DNA of 64,000 nucleotides from Amaurobius ferox (taxonomy: Eukaryota; Arthropoda; Arachnida; Araneae; Amaurobiidae). Shown piece by piece: positions 20,195 to 31,717 of the stretch. How positions within the stretch are numbered: the stretch's first letter is position 1; the number at the start of each line of letters is the position of its first letter. The position numbers were made by a program, and so were the translations under genes. The notes beneath the pieces were generated by a model. That model did not search any database. It was not told where the DNA came from and saw only the letters and a program-made list of their open reading frames with translations. The DNA lies in assembly GCA_951213105.1 (NCBI GenBank), contig OX578136.1, forward strand, positions 153,801,178 to 153,865,177, read 5' to 3'.

Positions 20195-22119
20195 CAGGGT
20201 GGTCATAAAAAAACGTCCTCGATATATGAACCCCTAGCGGCCTATCCGATCAACCAATCGAAAGGAAATTTCTGATATTGTTATTTGAAGGTATGCACTC
20301 GAAATTGTGATGATTTCAAACAATGGAGCTGTCACGGTTACGGTTGCAGTGAAAAAATTTCGACATTTTCGAATGCCAACACCCACTTTTTTTCTTGCAC
20401 AAATTGATCAGCGCATTGAAAAACCATAAATGGCTTTGGAACAATACACGTATGATGAAAATTGGCGACGTAAAACATTTGCAAAGAAGAGCATTGTGAA
20501 GGACCAATGGAAACACAGAGAGGAGGTGCATTGAGACACTTTGCATAATTCACAGGAATAGACAGTAGAAGCACCAATCACAGAACACCATGTGCAAAGC
20601 ATTGCTTGTGCAAAACCATTAATAAGCAGTGTGGGGAGATTGTTTCTTCAATCAGGTGTTCGAACATGCCAACAAGATGACACTTACAGGGAAACAACCA
20701 GGTGAATTGATAAAGCTGTTTTATTTGAACGGGGAAAATGCTGCCGAAGCAATGGGAGTTTATCGGAGAAATCATAAGCTAAGACGAGGCCCATGTTGCT
20801 TACGAACTGTACGTGATTTGGTAAAAAAATGAAGAAACTGTATGCACATGTGATAGACCGCGATCCGGACTACCATCTGTTCCTGTTGGGGTTCTTGCGG
20901 AAATTCATAATACGATTACTGCAAGTCCATTGCGTACTGCAAGAAGTGTTGCCCGCAATTTGGATGTGACGAAAACTACAGTCCTCAAGCTTTTGCGCTC
21001 TGTTCTGCGGATATTTCCTTATCGATTCCAGCGCTTCCAGATGTTGCAACCTGGAGACGAGCAACAACGTGTCGACTTTGCAAATTTTTTTCCTCATCAG
21101 ATATGAAGATAACAGGTGGCCGCTGCGGATATTATGGAAGATGAGACAAATTTCTCCTTAACTGGGAACGTAAACTCCAAGAACTGCATTCACTGGGCTG
21201 ACAAAAATCCTCACGATGTGGCACCAGTGCCTTTACAAGAAGCTAAAGTGACTGTCTGGTGCGGCATCGCAAGCACATTCGTTCTCGGTCCGTACTTCTT
21301 CGGAGAGGTCACTTCCAATGGTATGCAAACGTGCTCCATCACAGGTCCTCGGTATAAAACAGTGTTGCAGAATTATGTAATTCCAGAATTGCAGCAGCGA
21401 AATGTCGTTAATGACATTGTATGGATGCAAAATGGTGCTCTTCCACACGACGCTATATGTGTTCGACAAGTGCTGCAACAGAAATTTGGTGATAGAATCA
21501 TCTCCCGTAACTTTGCAGTTTCGTGGCCACCGCGATCCCCCGATCTCACTCCGATGGATTTCTGGTTCTGGAGTTATCTGAAATATAAGGTGTACACATC
21601 AAATCCACGAGATTTGTCAGAATTGAAAGATGCCGTAAAACGTGAAGTTATACATATTCCTCCTGCGATGTTACGTTCGTCATTGTTGTCAACAATCTCC
21701 CGCATGCAATGCGTTATCGTCTGCGAAGGTGCGCACGTTAAAAACTCCAATAAAAGTTTCAAACGTTCCAATAAAAGTTTTTTTCCCTCTCCTCTCTTGT
21801 GTTGTCATTGGTACTTTACAATGTCCTTCTTTGCAAATGGTTTACGCCGCCAATTTTCGTCATAAGTGTATCGTTCCAACGCCATTTTCGGTTTTTCAAT
21901 GCTCTGGTCAATTTGAGTAGGAAAAAAGTGGGTGTTGCTATTCGAAAATTTCGAAATTTTTTCACTGTAACCATAACCGTGATAGCTCTATTGTTTAAAA
22001 TCATCACAATCTCGAGCGCATACCTTCAAATAACAATATCTGAAATTTATTTTCGATTGGTTGAGCGGATAGGCCGCCAGGGGTTCATATATCGGGGAAG
22101 TATTTTTATGACCACCCTG
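20195..22119 (+). mobile_element. Tc1/mariner-superfamily transposon with long inverted repeats
   Basis: A 1925-bp element lies between TA dinucleotides (20193-20194 and 22120-22121). The ends are CAGGGTGGTCATAAAAA and its complement TTTTTATGACCACCCTG. Inverted repeats are unusually long: 20195 to about 20534 aligns in reverse with about 21780 to 22119 (for example CCTAGCGGCCTATCCGATCA against TGAGCGGATAGGCCGCCAGG). The arms have drifted apart by many substitutions, so the element is old. A broken transposase lies between them. Confidence 0.85.
20677..21750 (+). pseudogene. Decayed Tc1/mariner-type transposase
   Basis: The N-terminal part (20677-20832) starts MTLTGKQPGELIKLF and resembles the helix-turn-helix DNA-binding region. 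It ends at a stop after an A7 run near 20822-20828, and a middle segment is readable only in other frames. The C-terminal part is open from 21116: EDETNFSL holds the first catalytic D region, VWMQNGALPH holds N where the family has the second catalytic D, and WPPRSPDLTPMDFWFW holds the third acidic position. The frame break, the lost catalytic residue and the drifted inverted repeats all argue that this copy is dead. The frame runs on past 21750 into the right inverted repeat. Confidence 0.8.
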
Positions 22120-22121
22120 TA

Positions 22122-23177
22122 TGTCTTATCCATGTAAGTTAATTCTTGAAACGCATGCTCAGAACAGGTAAAATGGTAGATTATATGCACTCAGCTATCA
22201 GAAGTAACACACGCGGGAGAATATACACTCTAAGACAAAAAAAATCGACGCACCAAGAAAGAATTATCCAAAGGAGACAAAATTTGGTACGTGTAATGTG
22301 GATGTTATTTTTAGGTTATTGTAATAAATTTAAATCGCTCTGATTACCCGTATCCAGTTGTATAATATTTTCTATTTCTTTCGAATATTTTGAGTCTCTG
22401 AGTCAAAATCTCGATTTCAAAACTTTTCGAGAAAACAATACTTTTCTATACAATAGTATAATAACATAAAAATTATATAAATCAAAAGTACATGTAGTAC
22501 ATAGCAATTGTTGTCTATTGTGCAGAATATTTGGTTTTGTAGGAATTAAAAGAACCAAAATCATGAAACAATATTAAAGAAAATAAAGATATGAAACAAT
22601 TTTTTTAAGAATTGTACGCATATTAAACATATTATTCTAATGTATACTAAGTACAAAACAAATCCTTAATAATATTTGTTCACTTGAGCACATAGAAATA
22701 GAAAATTATATCATCAAATATTAAACTTTGGAGCTTCTTGAAGACGAAATATTTCTTTTCTGGAAAATTTCTCCAGGAGGATCTATATCATCAGAGTAAT
22801 TTTTAGCGTACTCTTATACTGATGGATTTCTGATTTTACCCGTAAATTTGTTTCTAATGAATCTTATTTAAATGAAGTACTGCACTCTGAATTTATTTCA
22901 ATTTTATTAATAAACCGTTTGGGGCTTCTTGACATATGAGAGCCAATAAACTGTGGCTAATTTAATATAAGCAAACTACAGCCTGGGTTTGTTATTGCCA
23001 TATGTATAAACATTAAACAACAAAATCGACAAAACAATAGCGTCTGTGGATAAGGGATCATTCCTGGTCTCCGTTGGTGCTGGTGTTGGTTCTCTCTTGT
23101 ATCCAAAAAATGGTTGCCGATCTTTGCATACGAAAGTGGTTGATATATTAACTCAACATTTTATATCGTTAAACAAC
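22122..23177. other. No recognisable feature
   Basis: AT-rich, no long frame, no recognised repeat. Confidence 0.45.
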
Positions 23178-24005
23178 TGAAATGTATATTTTGGGGGATT
23201 ATTCCAGATTAAGCGAATTTTTATATACGATCTACGACTATTGAAAATATTGCTTAAGTGTACTGCTGAAATGCTTATTTTGGGGAAATTATCTATTGAA
23301 AAAATTGCTTAAGTAAACTACTGAAATGTTTGTTTTGGCGGGATTATTCCAGATTGAGCGAATTTTTATATACGATCTACGGCTATTGAAAAAATTGCTT
23401 AAGTGTACTACTGAAATGCTTATTTTGGGGGAATAATCTATTGAAAAAAATTGCTTAAGTAAACTATTGAAGTGTTTTATTTGGGGGGGAGGGTGTTTAT
23501 TCCAGATAAGGCGAATTTTTATATACGATCTACCGCTATTGAAAAAAATTGCTTAAGTGTACTACTGAAATGCTTATTTTGGGGAAATTATCTATTGAAA
23601 AAATTGCTTAAGTAAACTACTGAAATGTTTATTTTGGGGGGATTATTCCAGATTGAGCGATTTTTTATATACGATCTACCGCTATTGAAATAAATTGCTT
23701 AAGTGTACTACTGAAATGCTTATTTTGGAGGAATTATCTATTGAAAAAAATTGCTTAAGTAAACAATTGAAATGTTTATTTTGGGGGATTATTCCAGATT
23801 GAGCGAATTTTTATATACGATCTACCGCTATTGGACAAAATTGCTTAAGTGTACTACTGAAATGATTATTTTGGGGAAATTGTCTATTGAAAAACATTGC
23901 TTAAGTAAAATATTGAAGTGTTTTATTTTGGGGGGGGGGGGTTATTCCAGATAAGGCGAATTTTTATATACGATCTACTGCTATTGAAAAAAATTGCTTA
24001 AGTGT
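23178..24005 (+). repeat. Satellite block, 145-153 bp units, about 5.5 copies
   Basis: TATTCCAGAT recurs near 23201, 23346, 23500, 23645, 23791 and 23943. Each unit is a dimer of two related halves sharing ATTGAAAAAATTGCTTAAGT, and alternates GTACTACTGAAATGCTT with AAACTACTGAAATGTTT. G-runs of 4-10 occur in every unit. Confidence 0.9.
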
Positions 24006-24454
24006 ACATTTTGTTAGAACTAATTTGCAGAAAACTGGTTTATAAAAAGAATTCCAGTTCCATGCCTTGCACTTTTAATTTACATTATAGTAAAAAATGA
24101 ACCTCTTATCTAACTTAATTTTTGTTAACCAAGCAAGTAGACCCCTGGGTAAATTGATTTTCTCTTCGAGAATGCTTCCAATTTCTTTATCACTGCCATT
24201 GCATATATTTGTCTATCATTTATTTCATAACCGCACAGATATTCTCCATGCATATACAATATTCTAAATGATGGCATTGCGTTCTTTTGCAGCAAATTAA
24301 ACTTCAGAGATAGCCAAGTAAAAATTCGGTGAAAAACAAATACTGCGAATACAGGATGAAAATGGTAGACTCGACCTCGAGAATTAAACACTTGCCAGAC
24401 TTCACCACTAGACTAATCCAAAATACAGTATAAAATAGTATGGAAACACGTCAC
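24006..24454. other. No recognisable feature
   Basis: An 88-residue minus-strand frame (24125-24391) has no recognisable domain. Nothing else was seen. Confidence 0.4.
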
Positions 24455-24499
24455 TAATTAATACTTTAAAATCAAAGACAACCAAAAAATAGGTTTAAA

Positions 24500-24607
24500 A
24501 GTATTTTATTAAAATCCAGTGGCGCAGGCGCCACTGATGAAGGACATAATAGTGCTCGAAAGCGTTATGGCTGAGTGATTTTATGCATCGTTAAAAGGAG
24601 ATTTTAA
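24500..24607. mobile_element. About 108-bp fold-back MITE, TTAA-type site
   Basis: Ends AAGTATTTTATTAAAATC and GATTTTAATAAAAGACTT are inverted repeats. The corresponding site in the opposite arm (near 26430) has one TTAA where this copy has TTTAA on each side, so the insertion may have duplicated TTAA as piggyBac-type elements do. Inside are the hairpin CAGTGGCG-CAGG-CGCCACTG and a hammerhead-like CTGATGA...GAAA. Confidence 0.5.
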
Positions 24608-24644
24608 TAAAAGACTTTTAAGGGGAGAGTGGACGTTGAATTTT

Positions 24645-25575
24645 TACTTTCCTTATACACATAATCTATAAGGAAAGTATTGTGACGGGATCGAAAATTC
24701 GAATTCGAGTTTTCGACGGGAGAGCACGTTTCAAGCATCACTGATCACGAATCAAACATTTTTCAAGTGATGTCTGTGTGTGTGTGTGTGTGTGTGTGTG
24801 AGTGTGTGTGTCAGTGAGTCTATGGAGACGATAACTGACGAACGAATGGACCGATTCGAACAAAATTTGGAACAAAAATCACAATCCATAAACACTGGAA
24901 GCCTATTGTTTTTATACGGAATCGAATGTTCAGAATCCTCCTAAATTTTCGAATGAAATATTGAAAAAATCATCAAAAAATCAAAACCACTAATAAAGTT
25001 ACGCAAATAGACATTTCTTATGTAATTTTTCATTAGAAAACGATTGACATAAATTTTAGAACGCTAACATAAACCGTTCTCGAGATATTGTACAATTTTT
25101 CAAAAAAATTATCAAAAAGTCATAAAATAAAAATATTTCCTATTGAGAAACATGTTCACTTTTCATATGTAATACCATGCGATAAATTGGTCATTCTCGT
25201 GGATCTAGCTCGTTCCATTCATGAAAAAAGATACTTTAAGTAATACTTTTGTATTTGAACGCCAATAGTCGTATATCTGCTGTAAGAATAACTTATTTCC
25301 TCATCCATAACGCTTGGCGAGATTTTGGCGACGAATTTGGCAGAATGTCGCCAACTTGGCGACTTTTTGAAATGTTGCCAAATCAACGAAAATCTCGCCA
25401 AGTGGATAAAAATGACGCTAAATCAATGAAAATGACGACTAATTGTCGAAAATTCAATATCTTGGAAAGAATATTAGTATCTACTATAAGAAAAACCTAT
25501 TTTTTTTACTGTAAAAGTAGTAAATTCATTACATTATATAAGGAAAGTCATGTGTTGCCCACATCAGATTTTTTT
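24645..25575 (+). mobile_element. Family-H repeat copy
   Basis: From the hairpin CTTTCCTTATACACATAATC...GGAAAG through GTTTTCGACGGGAGAGCACG, a (GT)n tract (24775-24800), GACGATAACTGACGAACGAA, the GGCGA palindrome module (25314-25400) and the end TTGCCCACATCAGATTTTTT. No coding capacity. Confidence 0.8.
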
Positions 25576-26068
25576 TATTTATTTATTGACTTAGAAACGT
25601 GAAAATTTGTATAAATATTCCTCTTAACATTACTGTATACAATATCATTAAATTTTTTCCAATTTTGTTATAATTTTGTATTTTTTTTAATTTAATTTTT
25701 TTAACGAAAATATCAAAATGCTCCTTGCGTGCCATTTGTTCACATTTTTGAATTTTACATTATGATCACTCAAAAACACATTATGAACAAATTTGGGTAT
25801 TCATTTTTAAATCCCTTGGAAAGTTAATTTTTAAAAAATCTTTTCTGCATTAAAACTTAATTTTCATCATTTAATTAGGTTCTTATTCTCTTTTAATTAC
25901 CTTAATAAAGTCCAATTATGAAATGCATACCCAGTTTCATTAAAAAGTATGAGAAGTGTCTTCTTGCCAAATTTCATGCATCTCAGACAAAAATTAAGAC
26001 GCATGTAGCATTTTAAAAATGTAAAACCTTTGAAAATTCCGTTTCGAAAAGAATGCACTCAACCTTTT
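25576..26068. other. No recognisable feature
   Basis: AT-rich, no gene or named repeat. Confidence 0.4.
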
Positions 26069-26345
26069 GCTTACGGGTGGGACAGCGTCTATCCCAAACG
26101 AAGAACATCCCAAAAAGACAGGTATTTGACATGCCCTATAAACAGTTAGATCCCCTCCCCCACTTTACTGGCATCGGCGTGCATGGCACTAGCGTCCTGC
26201 TGCAGCAGGTGCAATGTTTCTGTCGGCGGTTACCATGGACGCCAATGTCTGCAAAGGGGGATCAAACTGTTTTGGATAGGGTATGTCAAATACCTGCCTT
26301 TTTGGGAGGTTCTTCGTTTGGGATTGATGCTGTTCCACCCGTAAG
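26069..26345. mobile_element. Fold-back element (about 277 bp, arms about 115 bp)
   Basis: The left arm GCTTACGGGTGGGACAGC, ATCCCAAACGAAGAAC, AGGTATTTGACAT is matched in reverse by ATGTCAAATACCT, GTTCTTCGTTTGGGAT, GCTGTTCCACCCGTAAG. Pairing continues inward to CATGG. The loop contains the 14-bp palindrome CCTGCTGCAGCAGG (26196-26209). The 100-residue open frame across it is a by-product. No clear target-site duplication was found. Confidence 0.75.
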
Positions 26346-26349
26346 TAAA

Positions 26350-27027
26350 TGTTAAATGTGTAAAATAATGTTATATATTAAAACTTTTTTTAGTCGATTT
26401 TTGCTCATTTCAACGTCCACCGTCCCCTTAAGCATATTTATTGGTTGTCTTTGATTTTAAAGTACTAAATGTATGTTCGTAAAATAAAGAATATCCGAAA
26501 CGTATCTGAACAGTCTGGATTTTAAATAGAAAATTTTTAAACGAAGAAAGAGATTCAAATAACAGATTAAAAGATCTTAAAATGTCTTTAAGAGATGCTG
26601 CGAATTTACCTATTTGGTACAAAACTTCTCAAATCCCATTCGTAAAGAATAGTGAAATCCTCCTCTCTCCCCCCCCCCCCCCCCATTTCGCACCATTATT
26701 TCTGTTAGATTATTGAATACGTTACAAATATAAATGAAAAGTGTACGCATGCAATGGTGATACGCTCCGCTATCATTGTGCATTAGGAGTTCATTTGTTG
26801 AGATTAATAGTTTATAATGTCATGTAAATTTGGTAATGAGAATTTCTGTGAAAGTACTATGTTTTAGAAAGTATAGCTTCTCATAATTCGTGTTTGCCAT
26901 TTAAAATCGCAATCTTTTCATTTTAAATTTTCTGACTGGTGATTTAAAATATTCAAATTTAGAACATTCATTCATTCTTGAAATATAATGAAAAATTCTA
27001 TATATGCGTAGAAAAACTCGAGATACC
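26350..27027. other. No gene; poly-C run
   Basis: A C-run lies at about 26669-26684. The left part overlaps the inverted-repeat arm at 26396-26470. Nothing else was recognised. Confidence 0.45.
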
Positions 27028-27297
27028 GAGCATGTTATCTACATGAGTTATGAGCATGTTATCTACATGAGTTATGAGCATGTTATCTACATGAGTTATG
27101 AGCATATTATCTATATGAGTTATGAGCATGTTATCTATATGAGCATGTTATCTACTCGAGCATGTTATCTACTTACTCAATTCATTCCGAACTTTAAAGT
27201 ACAATTTACAATTTTGATGAGCATGTTATCTGCTCGAGCATGTTATCTACTTACTCAATTCATTCCGAACTTTAAAGTACAATTTACAATACTGAAA
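27028..27297 (+). repeat. 24-bp minisatellite joined to a 2 x about 75-bp repeat
   Basis: GAGCATGTTATCTACATGAG with TTAT repeats about five times. Then the unit GAGCATGTTATCT(A/G)CTCGAG...CTTACTCAATTCATTCCGAA...CAATTTACAAT occurs twice almost unchanged. The 99-residue frame is a translation of these repeats. Confidence 0.85.
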
Positions 27298-27365
27298 CAC
27301 TGAAAAAATGGGTAAAAATCATTTAAAAGCATAGTATAAAAATCATATTAAAATCATAAGTAATT

Positions 27366-28323
27366 ACTTTCCTTATATACATAATGTATAAGGAAAGTAT
27401 TGTGACTGGATCGAAAATTCGAATTTGAGTTTTCGACGGGAGAGCACGTTTCAAGCATCCCTGATCACAAATCAAACAATTTTGAGGTGATGTCTGTGTG
27501 TGTGTGTGTGTCTGTGTGTGTGTGTGAAAGGTGTGTGGGTGTGTGTGTGTGTGTCAATGAGTCTGTGGAGACGATATCTCACAAAATAATGGAGCAATTC
27601 GAATGAAATTTGGTACAAAAATCACAATCCGTGAATACTGTACGCATATTGTTTTTAAACATAATCGAATGTTCAAAACCTCCCTAAATTTTCGAGTGAA
27701 TTTTTTAAAAAATCATCAAAAAATCAAAACCCTTAATAAGTTGCGCAAATAGACATTTTTTATGTAATTCTTCCTTAGAAAACGATTGACATAAACTTTA
27801 GAACGCTAACATGAACCGTTCTCGAGATATTGCACATTTTTCAAATAAATTTATCAAAAAATCCCATAAATTAAAAAAAACATATTAGCTGTTGAGAAAC
27901 ATGTTCACTTGTTATATGTAATATCATGCGATAAATTGGGTGACACCATTCTTGTGGATCTAGCTCATTCTATTTATGAGAAAAGGTACTTTGAGTAATA
28001 CTTTTGTATTTGAACGCCAATAGTCATTTATCTGCTATAAGAATAACTTATTTCTCCGTACATAACGCTTGGCGAGATTTTGGTGACGAATTTGGCGGAA
28101 TGTTGCCAACTTGGCGACTTTTTTAAATGTTGCCAAATTAACGAAAATCTCGCCAAATGGATAAAAATGACACTAAATCAATAAAAATGACGACTTCTAA
28201 AATTCAATGTCTTGGAAAGAATATAAGTATCTACTATAAGAATAACCGATATTTTCCTGTAAAAGTAGTAAATTCATCGCATTATATAAGGAAAGTCATG
28301 TGTTGCCCACATCAGATTTTTTT
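27366..28323 (+). mobile_element. Family-H repeat copy
   Basis: Terminal hairpin CTTTCCTTATATACATAATG...GGAAAG, then CGACGGGAGAGCACG, two (GT)n tracts separated by GAAAGGTGTG, GACGATATCTCAC, the GGCGA palindrome module (28068-28157), and the end TTGCCCACATCAGATTTTTT. Confidence 0.8.
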
Positions 28324-29159
28324 GCACTGTAATAATAGATGATCGGGTGCCCTCTGAGAGAAAAATTTACCCCGATATTAAATTCTTTAGGAATTTATCT
28401 GAGTTTAAGCAAAATTTATCTTGTTCACACCATATAATTTCTTATATAAGTAATTAATTTAGTGATTTCTCTGAAAGCTATTTTATAAAAAAAAATATTT
28501 TTTCATATTTTAATGATAAATATAAACTATTCTCAAAACAAAAATTGTTTATAGAAAAGTGTATTGTATATGGCAGCAAAAATTATTATATCTATTAAAC
28601 TGAAAAAACTTAAAAAAACGAGAACGATAATGGCTTTAGTCTGATCCTGGTTTTGCTCGTATAACAACTTTCTTTACGGGTGGTTTTTCTTCTCAAAACA
28701 GTTACAAAATAATTAAATATCAAAATTAGAGCCACTTTTTCAAAATAGTTTGGAATGTTGAAATTTCGAAATTAGAACCACTATATTTCGAAAACTAACA
28801 ACTTGATCCAAAATTCACTTATATAACCTTATAGGACTTCGAAAGGTCTTTTAATGACTTTTTACAGTTCGTAGTGAATACTTTTAGTTTTGAAGATATA
28901 AAAATTGCAAACTTGAAAATCAGAAAATTTTCGATCTTTATTAACTTGGTAAGACGACTACTCGAAAACTGCAATAGCTTTGTAAACGCGAATTATTCAA
29001 CTAAAAACAGGATTTCCTACAAAATTTTTTGTAGCTTACTGATTATTCTAAGAAGAGTTTCGAGTGAAATTAAACAAAGGCAAAAACAAGTTCGGACAAA
29101 ATTTATATTTTTTTTTACGAAAAAATTTCAAAATACTAAAATATTGAAGTTATTTCTTA
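28324..29159. other. No recognisable feature
   Basis: AT-rich. The 120-residue lysine/isoleucine-rich frame at 28874-29236 shows no domain and runs into a tandem repeat. Confidence 0.4.
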
Positions 29160-29236
29160 TATATTCATACATGGTACTATATTTACTATATCCATACATG
29201 GTACTATATTTACTATCTTCATACATGGTACTATAA
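29160..29236 (+). repeat. 27-bp tandem repeat, 3 copies
   Basis: CATACATGGTACTATATTTA recurs with CTAT spacers. Confidence 0.85.
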
Positions 29237-29632
29237 TAGAACCCTATTTCCAATGAAACAAGCAAATATTGTTAACTTTTTTATTTATTAGGGTTGGAGA
29301 TAAAATGGTCTAAAATATCTACATTTTTCATAACTTCCGATTTCAGCCAGAGATATCCCAACCATAGATGTTATTCATATCAAAATATAAAAATAAATAG
29401 CAACACTGCATACTGTTGAAATCTTGTTTTACTTCCAGTCAATGGTAAATTTATTACTTTGCCATTCCACGGGGTATTATAAGATATTTCAGCCCTTTTG
29501 GTTTGATAATTAGAAATTTCTAAAAAAAAATACCCCTGAAAAAATCCTTATTTTGGAAACGTATTTTTCCGACAGACTTCAAAATAGAAAGTTTTCCACC
29601 TCCAGTTTTTTTGTTCTAGGATGATATATTTA

Positions 29633-29685
29633 TACTGATAAATTTATATTACAACGTACTCAGTTGTAATATGAATTTATCAGTA
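29633..29685. repeat. 23-bp inverted repeat, 7-nt loop
   Basis: Left arm 29633-29655 (TACTGATAAATTTATATTAC...) pairs with right arm 29663-29685 with one mismatch, which would be G-U in RNA on one strand. It could be a short fold-back element; the loop is small for a typical pre-miRNA. Confidence 0.75.
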
Positions 29686-29869
29686 TGTAAAACAGCCAAA
29701 ACATGCAGAATCTCATCTTCCAAATCATAGGCAAGTTAACTCAAATTTTACCCGTTTAAAGTTGCTATCGAAACTAATGATCTAGATAAAAAGAACTGTA
29801 CAGCCTATATTTATCTAATTTTAAAGTTTAAAGATGAAATGATTAATGTATAACACAAACTGTACAGAA

Positions 29870-30245
29870 AAGTCCCAAATTTCACAAAAATAAAGTATAA
29901 TTACAAAGCTAACTTAATTGTAGAGCGGTATAGGAAAAACTATAAACCTCAAAGCTTCATACCTCATCTATTAAACGCTATTAATAATTTAAAACAAAAA
30001 TTTGCTGTATTAAACAAATGGTTTGGGTTCAAATCAGCCGTTTACCATCAATCCAAGATTACCTCAAATTTCACAATAATAAAGTACTATTACAACAAAG
30101 ATAACATGATTGTAGAGAAAAAAACTATAAACTTTAATCAAAGTTTCATAGCGCATCTATTAAACGCTATTAATAATTTAAAACTAAAATTTTCTGCATT
30201 AAACAAACGGTTTGGGTCCAAATCAACCTATTGCTATCATTAAAT
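29870..30245 (+). repeat. Diverged tandem duplication, about 190-bp unit
   Basis: CAAATTTCACAA(A/T)AATAAAGTA starts the units near 29872 and 30064. Both continue through ATTGTAGAG, CATCTATTAAACGCTATTAATAATTTAAAAC and CGGTTTGGGT-type phrases. Confidence 0.75.
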
Positions 30246-31221
30246 TCCAAGTTTATATTCATCATTTTTCATATGTAAATACAAATGCATATTCTAAGTT
30301 GATATTCAACAAAGTCTGTTACTGTGTAATCCACTTAGTCAATTCATGTATGATGCATCATAAGCGTATGAAGACGATACTGAATTATTAAGAGCCGGTC
30401 ATAGTTTCCACAGCGCATTCAAGTTAGCCTTGAAGATTGGTCAATATTTTTCAAACTTGCATTACTTACTTATGAGAATCCAAAATCGTCTGTAGATCAA
30501 AAAAGCCAAACCACAACTGATCGTCACTTATGGCTGTTGCTTTTTATATGCAACCCCAATTTAGGAAATTTCACTTTCTTCAGCCCTCTGTCTTGCATGG
30601 CTTCTGTCCCGTTCAAGGCCCCGCCCACGAACGAATCTGCAAATTGGCAACTAATGATGTCAAGATAGGCATTCCCCAGCAGGAACTCGAATGAGTTTCT
30701 GATTCACAATCGAATTCCGTTCAGTGAACGATGCTTCAAAAACAGCTTCGAATGAACCATTTTGGCACCACGCTTGACTAACCACGGCGAGGTAAGAAAA
30801 TTTTCTCACACCAGAAAGATTATGGAATTCGAACATTTTAGTAATATTGTTGAGCATGCTTTGAATGACAACTACCTCCTTATCCGACGGATGATTTTTG
30901 TTACCGTAGTTTGGTTGTAAATTTTCAATTTATCTGCCACAGGAAAAACTAGGTTTGTTTGGCTAGTTGAAAATATTGTTGAGGATGATTGCTGGAGCTG
31001 CCTTCTACATTAAGATTCCGAGTACTTCTGGTTACTATAGGTTTCCTCAAATTATCGGCTAAACCGGGAAAAATATGTCGCTACTTTCCTTGTACATCGC
31101 TGTTATCCCTCATAATCCAACTGCTTAATCATTCAAACTATTGTAACGAGAACATTAATTGTAATGCCTAAATGCAATTTCCCTATCAATGAAACTCAAT
31201 GAAATTTTTCATCGTGGGTTG
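30246..31221. other. No supported gene
   Basis: Slightly less AT-rich around 30540-30860. Short frames on both strands lack domains or splice context. Confidence 0.4.
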
Positions 31222-31717
31222 TTCCGGTCGAGCAAATTGTATATTCTATAAATATATGATGCAGGATATGATGGAGGCCTACTAACGCGTCAGGATTTTT
31301 TTCTTTTATTGAAAAAAAAATTGGGCAAGAGTATTTAATTACAATAGCAGAAAAATACGTAAAAATGAAATTTAAAACATCTATATAATAATTGTCTAAC
31401 GTCTTCGTGTCTTTCCACACCCTCCAGATGACCCCTCCCCATCCTCTGCTAACCTAGAAGACTAAATTTTTCCGGTCGAACAAATTGTATATTCTATAAA
31501 TATATGATGCAGGATATGATGGAGGCCTACTAACGCGTCAGGATTTTTTTCTTTTATTGAAAAAAAAATTGGGCAAGAGTATTTAATTACAATAGCAGAA
31601 AAATACGTAAAAATGAAATTTAAAACATCTATATAGTAATTGTCTAACGTCTTCGTGTCTTTCCACACCCTCCAGATGTCCCCTCCCCATCCTCTGCTAA
31701 CCTAGAAGACTAAATTT
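31222..31717 (+). repeat. Recent 248-bp tandem duplication
   Basis: TTCCGGTCGAGCAAATTGTA at 31222 and TTCCGGTCGAACAAATTGTA at 31470 start two units. Only about three differences were seen along the whole length, so the event is recent. The end of the unit (CACACCCTCCAGATG...AACCTAGAAGACTAAATTT) belongs to the roughly 146-bp satellite family. Confidence 0.9.

Larger units (their letters stand above)
24455..26470. mobile_element. Region bounded by a 75-bp inverted repeat
   Basis: The left arm (24455-24637) carries AATACTTTAAAATCAAAGAC, CAACC and GTGGACGTTGAA. The right arm (26396-26470) is its reverse complement. The left arm contains a small insertion (24500-24607) that the right arm lacks. 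Between the arms lie a family-H copy and a fold-back element. It may be an old DNA transposon or two opposed copies of one repeat. Confidence 0.5.

Noticed and set aside
26053..26355. 100-residue open frame as a gene
   Set aside because: It coincides with the fold-back element, and the frame arises from the inverted arms.
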